Below are positions 16,762-21,252 of a stretch of 22,336 bases of DNA, piece after piece. The position numbers were made by a program, and so were the translations under genes. The notes under the pieces are model-generated. The model saw only the letters and a program-made list of their open reading frames with translations, did no database searches and was not told the DNA's origin. The first letter of the stretch is position 1; the number at the start of each line of letters is the position of its first letter. Source of the DNA: a virus; IMG/VR virus record IMGVR_UViG_3300044858_004685, positions 1 through 22,336 of that record. One strand, 5' to 3'.

Positions 16762-17118
16762 TTACGAATAGTCAACTCTTATGTCTCGTGGTGAGATATT
16801 AATTTGTCTTAAAGACTCAAACAAAAATAACTCATCGTTAATACATTTTGTGGTTTGTTTGTCAATAGTTTCTATGCCTTGAGTTAAGGAATCCGAAAAA
16901 GTCTTACAGTCTTGCGTGTAAGTTTTTTAAATAAACCACTGCCCGCAATTGCAGTCTTTCTCGTCTATTATGTATTTTACCTGAAAAGATATATATTTTA
17001 AGCCATGATAATTAATATCTGCCGAAAAACTTGAGTAACTTTTCCAAAACTTACACTCTCTTTTACTTGGACTAAGAACGTTTAAAACTTGTTCTTGAAA
17101 CTCTTGAAATGATAGCAT
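16762..17118 (-). pseudogene. MLSFQEFQ-family small gene, third copy, with in-frame TAA after codon 63 and an open 54-codon continuation
   Basis: The first part (17118-16927) codes for 63 aa starting MLSFQEFQEQVLNVLSPS, with AGGAG 4 nt before the ATG. It ends CNCGQWFI then TAA (16929-16927). The same frame then stays open for 54 codons to a TAA at 16762: KTYTQDCKTFSDSLTQ, then GIETIDKQTTKCINDE, and finally LFLFESLRQINISPRDIRVDYS. This second part has no usable start codon near its beginning but reads like protein. Either a nonsense mutation split a protein of about 118 aa, or the 63-aa protein is complete and the rest is the remnant of another gene. The N-terminal DNA (22 bp up to the ATG) is identical to that of the copy at 17433. 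Function unknown. Confidence 0.5.
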
Positions 17119-17154
17119 GATACTCCTGTTGATTTATTGACAATCCTAATAAAA

Positions 17155-17433
17155 CTAAAACTTTAGTTGAATATTTCGCTCAATTTGAATGCATATCAAA
17201 ATAAAAGATTTAGCGTGTGCGTACTGCCAACTTTGAACATATTCCCTGTTTTCACTTAATAACCCAACTGACCAACTTTGATACTGGCAAGAATAGGAAA
17301 TTATTATTCGACTGTCTGTAATGTTTGCAAGATACTCTTCTCCTATAAGAGTAACTTTATGTTGCTCAAATATCCAATTACAATGAGGAAACTTTTGCGT
17401 AACTACAGATTGAAACTCTTGAAATGATAGCAT
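17155..17433 (-). CDS. MLSFQEFQ-family small protein, second copy (92 aa, unknown function)
   Basis: Paralogue of the gene ending at 17920: both start MLSFQEFQ, then share a P--W-FEQ motif, GEY-A-I--S-I, a Y-C pair, an A in the last third and a hydrophobic ILICIQI / VSYIQL end. The protein is mixed alpha/beta by eye with no recognised catalytic motif and no signal peptide. Its ATG follows the stop of the 159-aa gene by 2 nt, and ATGGAG at that gene's end serves as Shine-Dalgarno, so the two are coupled. No known family comes to mind. Confidence 0.75.
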   Translation of the reverse strand: MLSFQEFQSVVTQKFPHCNWIFEQHKVTLIGEEYLANITDSRIIISYSCQYQSWSVGLLSENREYVQSWQYAHAKSFILICIQIERNIQLKF

Positions 17434-17435
17434 AA

Positions 17436-17915
17436 TTACTCCATTACTTTTGTTGATTTGTGGTTAATAACCGATTCTATGTACTCAAAAACCATGTTAA
17501 ACGTTACTTCTCTTTCAGATGCTAACACTTTTACCTCTTCTGGAGTTAATTTATAGCACCTTGCAAAGTTATTTAAGAAGTATGGGTTAATCTCTATTAG
17601 TTGATTTATATCGTCTAAAGATAAATACCCTTTTCTTTTTATTTCTGAAAGGATACGCTTCATGTCCATAAGTACGCCTCCATTATCAGAATACCGCTTA
17701 TAGCAAATCCAATCAGTAAACCGTTCAAAAAGAATTTTTGAATGTTTCCAGTAATCGATTTCTGTTGTGTCCACGAATGAACACTGTCTATGAGGCATAC
17801 GCTTAAAATCAGGCAATGCAGGATGCTGATGTAAATACTTAAATCCTTGTTCAAAAGCTTCCTCTTGTGTCTCGTGATAAGACACTAATTTATCATTCCA
17901 GTAAAATCTAATCAT
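17436..17915 (-). CDS. Unknown protein in the accessory operon (159 aa)
   Basis: Not recognised. The N-terminal part (MIRFYWNDKLVSYHETQEEA) looks like a small alpha/beta unit, the middle has aromatic and basic residues (HRQCSFVDTTEIDYWKHSK), and the C-terminal 60 residues are helical (SLDDINQLIEINPYFLNNFA, LTPEEVKVLASE), faintly like a helix-turn-helix or helical-repeat region, although I cannot identify one. The start at 17915 lies 4 nt after the stop of the upstream MLSFQEFQ copy and the end lies 2 nt before the next copy, so it is sandwiched between two paralogues in one coupled operon. No clear Shine-Dalgarno sequence. Confidence 0.72.
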   Translation of the reverse strand: MIRFYWNDKLVSYHETQEEAFEQGFKYLHQHPALPDFKRMPHRQCSFVDTTEIDYWKHSKILFERFTDWICYKRYSDNGGVLMDMKRILSEIKRKGYLSLDDINQLIEINPYFLNNFARCYKLTPEEVKVLASEREVTFNMVFEYIESVINHKSTKVME

Positions 17916-17919
17916 TACA

Positions 17920-18192
17920 CTAAAACCCTAATTGAATATAGCTCACGACGGCATCGTGAACAAACCTTAAGTCTGTAGCTATAATTGTTTGATCGCCATA
18001 GTCTTTATCATTATTTTGCAAAATAACGATAAACCTATTTAATCGACAAAGATAACGTACTCCTATCTGGGAATTTTTTATTCTTGCCCAATATTCGCCA
18101 TTATTGTCAGAAGATTGATTTTGCTCAAATTCCCAAAGATAATAGGGAATATTTTCTTTGATTGTAGATTGAAACTCTTGAAACGATAACAT
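17920..18192 (-). CDS. MLSFQEFQ-family small protein, first copy (90 aa, unknown function)
   Basis: Starts MLSFQEFQSTIKENIPYYLW and carries the shared FEQ, GEYWARIKNSQI and YLC features of the family. The ATG at 18192 is fixed by the shared N-terminus; GGGAG lies about 10 nt upstream, with an out-of-frame ATG between. No transmembrane segment, signal peptide or catalytic motif is visible. It follows the 76-aa gene by 24 nt and precedes the 159-aa gene by 4 nt. Function unknown. Confidence 0.75.
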   Translation of the reverse strand: MLSFQEFQSTIKENIPYYLWEFEQNQSSDNNGEYWARIKNSQIGVRYLCRLNRFIVILQNNDKDYGDQTIIATDLRFVHDAVVSYIQLGF

Positions 18193-18216
18193 AACATAAT
18201 TACTCCCGTCGATTCA

Positions 18217-18447
18217 CTACTTTAGTTTAAGAATTTGACCAGTCTTAACACATATAGCTTCAAAATACAATAACTTGTTTCGTTGATTGTAATACTTAAA
18301 GATTTTGGTAACATCATCTTCTGTATTTATATTGCAAAAATACTGTTGAGGTATTCCTTCTTTGTTGTATATAATAGCCCCAGCAGTAAAGGTCTGGTGT
18401 TTAGGACTGCCATCTTTATCTTCTTCTGCAAAGTTTAAGTGAAACAT
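18217..18447 (-). CDS. Unknown small protein downstream of the FGE-fold gene (76 aa)
   Basis: Starts MFHLNFAEEDKDGSPKHQTF with AAAGG 5 nt upstream of the ATG. Sequence suggests a small beta-rich fold (AGAIIYNKEGIPQQYFCNI, then YFEAICVKTGQILKL). No family recognised and no motif of enzymatic type. It lies 54 nt after the stop of the FGE-fold protein, the gap being largely heptamer repeats, and is probably co-transcribed with it. Confidence 0.72.
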   Translation of the reverse strand: MFHLNFAEEDKDGSPKHQTFTAGAIIYNKEGIPQQYFCNINTEDDVTKIFKYYNQRNKLLYFEAICVKTGQILKLK

Positions 18448-18473
18448 AATTACCTTTGTTGATTTGTGGTTAA

Positions 18474-18501
18474 TAACTGATAATTGATAACTGATTACTG
18501 A
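18474..18501. repeat. Cyanobacterial-type heptamer repeats (STRR), four units
   Basis: Four consecutive 7-mers TAACTGA, TAATTGA, TAACTGA, TTACTGA, ending exactly at the stop codon of the FGE-fold gene. Short tandemly repeated repetitive (STRR) heptamers of this kind are known from cyanobacterial intergenic DNA. Confidence 0.75.
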
Positions 18502-19059
18502 CTAATTGTCGCAGACTACCCGAAAACCGTAGTCGAAGAGCGTTGTTAGATAAGGGATGATCTTGTCACGATTCGCACTGCGACAGATCTTCGGATCGTA
18601 GTACCAAGAACCGCCGCGCAGACAACCATCTTCGCACCACTCCCAAACATTACCACTCATGTCATACAATCCCCAACCATTGGGTTTTTTCTGTCCTACG
18701 GGATGAGTTGTGTTATTAGAATTTCTTCCATACCAAGCGTAATCTTTTAACTGATTATCATCATTGCCAAAATAATAGCGAGTGGTTGTCCCTGCACGAC
18801 AAGCATATTCCCATTCTGCTTCTGTAGGCAACCGATAATTTTTCCCTGTTAGCTGACTCAATTTCTGACAAAAAGCTATAGCGTCGTCATAACTGATTTG
18901 TTCTACTGGATTTTGGGGATTTCCTGAAAAATATGAAGGATTGGTTCCCATTACCTCTTGATATTGTTCCTGAGTAATTGGATATTTCCCAATCTTAAAA
19001 CTACCAATTTCTTGATCTTGACTTGCTGGTATTTCTACTATTTCAATTTTAATCGTCAT
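18502..19059 (-). CDS. FGE-sulfatase / C-type-lectin-fold protein, probable DGR target (185 aa)
   Basis: FGE-sulfatase (SUMF1/EgtB/PvdO) fold: FKIGKYPITQEQYQEVMG at residues 21-38, NPVEQISYDDAIAFC, the signature YRLPTEAEWEYACRAG, then GLYDMSGNVWEWCEDG and a C-terminal LRGGSWY...CRSANRD...GFRVVC. The second catalytic Cys region of real formylglycine-generating enzymes is absent, so enzyme activity is unlikely. In cyanobacteria such minimal FGE proteins with RGGSW-NNNP-type ends are the usual variable proteins of diversity-generating retroelements; here 17 of 25 codons between GGSW and GFRVV look like changed Asn codons. TTAGGAG lies 6 nt before the ATG. First gene of the accessory operon; probable ligand-binding or adhesin role. 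No reverse transcriptase or template repeat is in the window. Confidence 0.85.
   Translation of the reverse strand: MTIKIEIVEIPASQDQEIGSFKIGKYPITQEQYQEVMGTNPSYFSGNPQNPVEQISYDDAIAFCQKLSQLTGKNYRLPTEAEWEYACRAGTTTRYYFGNDDNQLKDYAWYGRNSNNTTHPVGQKKPNGWGLYDMSGNVWEWCEDGCLRGGSWYYDPKICRSANRDKIIPYLTTLFDYGFRVVCDN
18529..18603 (-). other. Candidate DGR variable region (VR) core
   Basis: The 25 codons after GGSW spell YYDPKICRSANR followed by DKIIPYLTTLFDY. Blocks that are constant in such proteins keep normal codons (CCG, TGT CGC AGT GCG AAT CGT, CCT), while the positions where templates usually carry AAC/AAT have TAC, TAC, GAT, ATC, GAC, ATC, ATC, TAT, CTC, TTC, GAC, TAC and similar. Ten end in C, as expected if only the first two adenines of AAC had been changed. 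The following GC-richer block (GGTTTTCGGGTAGTCTGC) is where an initiation-of-mutagenic-homing site would lie. Inference: no template repeat is visible to prove A-specific change. Confidence 0.6.
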
Positions 19060-19091
19060 TTCTTACTCCTAAGTGTTTTGTTTTTGACGGG

Positions 19092-19112
19092 TGATAACTG
19101 ATAACTGATAAC
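19092..19112. repeat. Heptamer repeats (STRR), three perfect TGATAAC units
   Basis: Three exact copies of TGATAAC in the gap between the 97-aa coiled-coil gene and the FGE-fold gene, 15 bp past the former's stop. Same repeat family as at 18474 and 20970. Confidence 0.8.
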
Positions 19113-19127
19113 TAAACTATCACTTTA

Positions 19128-19421
19128 TTAACTGTTAACAAACTGTTTATCTAGAAACTGTTTATCTAGATCGGCAAGCTGTTTATCTAGCTTTGCCCGC
19201 TTGTCAAGCAAAACATCATAGACTACTGACCATTTTTCGTCAGCTTTTCGTAAATCAATTAACTGGCACTGCACACGGAATAGCTGAGTTAAAACATTAT
19301 GGTATGCGATTCGCTTGTGGTGTTCATATTCTACCATTAACTCAGATTTTTTTTGGTCTAAGATGGCTTTTTCGATTTCAATTTTTCCTAGTAAAGAAAG
19401 AATTTCTTGAATGCGATCCAT
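19128..19421 (-). CDS. Small coiled-coil protein with own promoter (97 aa)
   Basis: Helical throughout: residues 1-30 (IQEILSLLGKIEIEKAILDQ) and 45-97 show heptad spacing, and the C-terminus is built from LDKQ units (LDKRAKLDKQLADLDKQF and so on) created partly by a 15-bp tandem duplication. No known family. AAGGAG lies 7 nt before the ATG. The gene has its own strong promoter (19454-19482), and its leader is nearly identical to that of the coiled-coil gene starting at 20777, so the two are probably co-regulated. No membrane segment or enzymatic motif. Confidence 0.78.
   Translation of the reverse strand: MDRIQEILSLLGKIEIEKAILDQKKSELMVEYEHHKRIAYHNVLTQLFRVQCQLIDLRKADEKWSVVYDVLLDKRAKLDKQLADLDKQFLDKQFVNS
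19141..19170 (-). repeat. 15-bp perfect tandem duplication in the 97-aa gene
   Basis: AACTGTTTATCTAGA occurs twice back-to-back (19141-19155 and 19156-19170), and its core CTGTTTATCTAG occurs a third time at 19179-19190. Each unit adds LDKQ-type residues in frame, so copy number can vary without frameshift. Confidence 0.9.
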
Positions 19422-19453
19422 GTTGAACTCCTTTGGTTTTTTGGTATATACCT

Positions 19454-19482
19454 ATAATGACAGGTATATGTTTGTATGTCAA
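19454..19482 (-). promoter_or_regulatory. Promoter A with inverted-repeat operator, before the 97-aa gene
   Basis: - strand: TTGACA (19482-19477), 17-nt spacer, CATTAT (19459-19454). A perfect inverted repeat, ATATACCT-8 nt-AGGTATAT, covers the -10 element and its flanks. Expected start of transcription lies about 26 nt before the ATG. Shares a long element with promoters at 20368 and 20811. Confidence 0.8.
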
Positions 19483-19685
19483 GTGTTTTTTTGTTTTTTT
19501 TTCAGCCGATAACGACGACATCTTTCGGCGTTAGTCATTGAATCAGGGTGGGGGGGTTTTCCTGCCGGATTGCCAGTAAAATGATGATTGCAATCCTTAC
19601 AGCGATAACGCTGTTTTCCTGACACAGAGAACCCTTTTTTAGAGATTCTCTGTGATTGGCATTTGGGACAATTAAAGAACTCCAT
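19479..19685 (-). CDS. Small zinc-ribbon protein (68 aa)
   Basis: The N-terminal half has a four-Cys zinc ribbon, C6PKC9 and C29KDC32, separated by SQRISKKGFSVSGKQRY. This is the layout of the InsA/IS1-type N-terminal zinc-binding domain. The C-terminal half is basic (MTNAERCRRYRLKKKQKNT) and resembles a short nucleic-acid-binding helix. No transposase catalytic part follows, so this is a stand-alone small DNA- or RNA-binding protein, perhaps a regulator, rather than a transposase. The ATG overlaps the end of the upstream gene by 14 nt (coupled). Its stop lies inside the -35 of promoter A. Confidence 0.75.
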   Translation of the reverse strand: MEFFNCPKCQSQRISKKGFSVSGKQRYRCKDCNHHFTGNPAGKPPHPDSMTNAERCRRYRLKKKQKNT

Positions 19686-20334
19686 AATCTCCTAGTGTAA
19701 ACATAGCCTCTATGTCTCCTTTTTTTGCTTTTGCTTTTGCTTCTGCTATTGCTTGACGATCTTCCTCGTTCTGTTTTCTTGTTTTGTCATCCATTTTGCG
19801 ATAGGCTTTTTCGGCTTCTTTGAAACTTTTAAAAACTGAAACGCTACCCCATGCTTCGGTCTGATAGCAATCTTGGAATAAACCAGATTGTAAATCTTTT
19901 TTAATTTTAAAGATAATTTTCTCGAAAATGGTATCAGTAACAGCACCTTCAAAACCGACTACATAAAAGGATTTTCCGTTAACAGATAAATGTGCTATAC
20001 AAGCGGCGCGTCCAGTATTGACACAGCCTAACGATTCCGCTCCTACCACATAACTTAGGTGGCGAGATAGCTTGTGTTGTAAAGACTGCTCTTTACTGGT
20101 CGTCGCTTGTTTTTTGACAGTCTTAACTTGATTGACTGTGACATTGTATGTCTGTAGTTTTTTCATATATTTTTCTGACCAAGCCTTAGCCGCTTCATAG
20201 CTACGGCGGTAAGATACTTTATCATCAGGAAAATAGCAAAACCATTTATCTTTATCGACACCAATACCTTTTTTAATTTCAACTTTTTCTGCTACTGCAA
20301 CGTAGTGACCAGGTGCTTGTCTGTTAAATTTCAT
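19672..20334 (-). CDS. Unknown protein with own promoter (220 aa)
   Basis: The start is set at the ATG at 20334 (MKFNRQAPGHYVAV) with AGAGG 5 nt upstream. The Met at 20361 coincides with the predicted transcription start of promoter B and can be excluded on that ground. The N-terminal 60 residues (WFCYFPDD, RSYEAAKAWSEKYMKK) resemble a small nucleic-acid-binding alpha/beta unit of the AP2/integrase-arm type, but this is a weak impression. The middle (YVVGAESLGCVNTGRAACIA) is unrecognised, and the end is a charged Ala/Lys helix. Overlaps the zinc-ribbon gene by 14 nt, so the two form a small operon. Confidence 0.75.
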   Translation of the reverse strand: MKFNRQAPGHYVAVAEKVEIKKGIGVDKDKWFCYFPDDKVSYRRSYEAAKAWSEKYMKKLQTYNVTVNQVKTVKKQATTSKEQSLQHKLSRHLSYVVGAESLGCVNTGRAACIAHLSVNGKSFYVVGFEGAVTDTIFEKIIFKIKKDLQSGLFQDCYQTEAWGSVSVFKSFKEAEKAYRKMDDKTRKQNEEDRQAIAEAKAKAKKGDIEAMFTLGDYGVL

Positions 20335-20367
20335 CGTAACCTCTTTTGTGTTTGTTGGCATATAACC

Positions 20368-20396
20368 AATATAACAGGTATATGTTTGTATGTCAA
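20368..20396 (-). promoter_or_regulatory. Promoter B with inverted-repeat operator, before the 220-aa gene
   Basis: - strand: TTGACA (20396-20391), 17-nt spacer, TATATT (20373-20368). ATATACC and GGTTATAT flank the -10 as an imperfect inverted repeat. The spacer (TACAAACATATACCTGT) is identical to that of promoter A. Confidence 0.85.
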
Positions 20397-20451
20397 GTGG
20401 GTTAAGAAATATTTTTAAACCCCGATGAGACTAGCCAAAATACATAACAGA

Positions 20452-20470
20452 CATAGCTTTAAGTGCTATG
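20452..20470. terminator. Possible weak terminator hairpin at the end of the 103-aa gene
   Basis: CATAGC and GCTATG form a 6-bp stem around a 7-nt loop and include the gene's stop codon (TAG). In the gene's direction the following sequence (TCTGTTATGTATTTT) is only moderately T-rich; on the + strand TTTTTT follows, but no + strand gene leads to it. Low confidence. Confidence 0.3.
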
Positions 20471-20777
20471 GTTTTTTGATCCTCAGCAATAGCCTCTTCC
20501 AAATTTCTTGATCGATTAGTCCGCCCTGATAATAAGGAATATGATAATAGACTTTTTCAAATTCTTCTTTTGAAGGAATCTCTACATTTAGTGACTTTGC
20601 TTCTGTCAATACTTTTGAGGTTTTGTCTTGAACTCTTTCTTTTTGCGCTTCTTTTTGCGCTTTAAGGTGTTCTAGATCAGATAGCTTGGCTTGAAAAATC
20701 TCAATTTGAGATTTTAAGTAGTCTATTTCAGACTGTAAGTCAGCAAGTTGAGAATCAATTTTGTCGATGGTAGCCAT
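20466..20777 (-). CDS. Small coiled-coil protein with own promoter (103 aa)
   Basis: The start is the ATG at 20777 (MATIDKIDSQLADLQSEIDY) with AAGGAG 7 nt upstream. A longer reading frame from 20891 would include promoter C in the coding region and has no ribosome-binding site. Residues 5-55 form a clear coiled coil; the C-terminal 40 residues (EIPSKEEFEKVYYHIPYYQG, then IWKRLLLRIKKP) look like a small folded or binding segment ending with a basic tail. No family recognised. The leader (CAAAGGAGTTCAACATGG) is identical to that of the 97-aa gene. Confidence 0.75.
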   Translation of the reverse strand: MATIDKIDSQLADLQSEIDYLKSQIEIFQAKLSDLEHLKAQKEAQKERVQDKTSKVLTEAKSLNVEIPSKEEFEKVYYHIPYYQGGLIDQEIWKRLLLRIKKP

Positions 20778-20810
20778 GTTGAACTCCTTTGTGTGTTTTG
20801 GTATATACCC

Positions 20811-20839
20811 AATATAACAGGGATATGTTTTCGTGTCAA
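20811..20839 (-). promoter_or_regulatory. Promoter C with inverted-repeat operator, before the 103-aa gene
   Basis: - strand: TTGACA (20839-20834), 17-nt spacer, TATATT (20816-20811). ATATCCC and GGGTATAT flank the -10. The covarying changes in both half-sites (ACC/GGT in A, CCC/GGG here) suggest that the inverted repeat is under selection. Confidence 0.85.
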
Positions 20840-20969
20840 GTAGTTTGTCAAACTTTTTTATTATCTTTTTGTAGTTCGTAGATTTACTCATGGTTACACT
20901 GATCGCAGAACTGCCAAAAATCTCGGAAAATCAAGCCAATAAAGCAATCACACACTTTTTGACAGATGA

Positions 20970-20990
20970 CAACTGATAACTGACAACTGA
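20970..20990. repeat. Heptamer repeats (STRR), three units abutting a stop codon
   Basis: CAACTGA, TAACTGA, CAACTGA end exactly where the stop codon of the 47-aa gene begins; a degenerate unit (CAGATGA) precedes them. Same family as at 18474 and 19092. Confidence 0.75.
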
Positions 20991-21134
20991 TTACAGCGTC
21001 GGATACTTGTCCAGCACTGTTTGTGCTTTCTGATTTAAAGATTGAGCAAATAACTCAATCTCTTTGCAGAAAATTTGAGCTTTTTTAATTTTAGGAATTT
21101 GTGTTGTTTCGATTGGTTGTTTATCGTTAGACAT
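20991..21134 (-). CDS. Short unknown gene with own promoter (47 aa)
   Basis: A short frame from the ATG at 21134 (MSNDKQPIETTQIPKIKKAQ) through IFCKEIELFAQSLNQKAQ to YPTL and a TAA. GAGG lies 9 nt upstream, and a good promoter (21168-21196) ends about 27 nt before the start. The protein is small, helical in its second half and without recognisable family. Support comes from the promoter, ribosome-binding site and spacing, which match the neighbouring cassettes, rather than from homology. Confidence 0.6.
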   Translation of the reverse strand: MSNDKQPIETTQIPKIKKAQIFCKEIELFAQSLNQKAQTVLDKYPTL

Positions 21135-21167
21135 GACTTAGTACCTCGTGTGTTTTGGTTACTTTCT

Positions 21168-21196
21168 ATTGTGGATCATTCTCCCAATAAAGTCAA
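21168..21196 (-). promoter_or_regulatory. Promoter D, before the 47-aa gene
   Basis: - strand: TTGACT (21196-21191), 17-nt spacer, CACAAT (21173-21168). It lacks the ATATACC-type operator of promoters A-C but shares the downstream leader (CCAAAACACAC then GAGG). ATTGGGA and TCCACAAT could be a different imperfect inverted repeat. Confidence 0.6.
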
Positions 21197-21228
21197 GTGT
21201 GTGGGAAAACTATTTTTGAACGTTTGTA

Positions 21229-21252
21229 CTACTGATAACTAATAACTAGAAA
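21229..21252. repeat. Degenerate heptamer repeats (STRR) abutting a stop codon
   Basis: CTACTGA, TAACTAA, TAACTAG and a partial AAACTAA unit run directly into the stop codon of the gene ending at 21253. More degenerate than the other three arrays. Confidence 0.55.

Noticed and set aside
18502-19059. Formylglycine-generating (sulfatase-activating) enzyme
   Set aside because: Only the fold is there; the catalytic Cys pair region is replaced by the variable-looking segment and no sulfatase gene is nearby.
19479-19685. Transposase (IS1 InsA-like)
   Set aside because: Only the zinc ribbon is present; no catalytic domain or inverted repeats, and the gene is coupled to its upstream neighbour.
18474-21252. 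CRISPR array
   Set aside because: Repeats are 7-mers in direct tandem without spacers.
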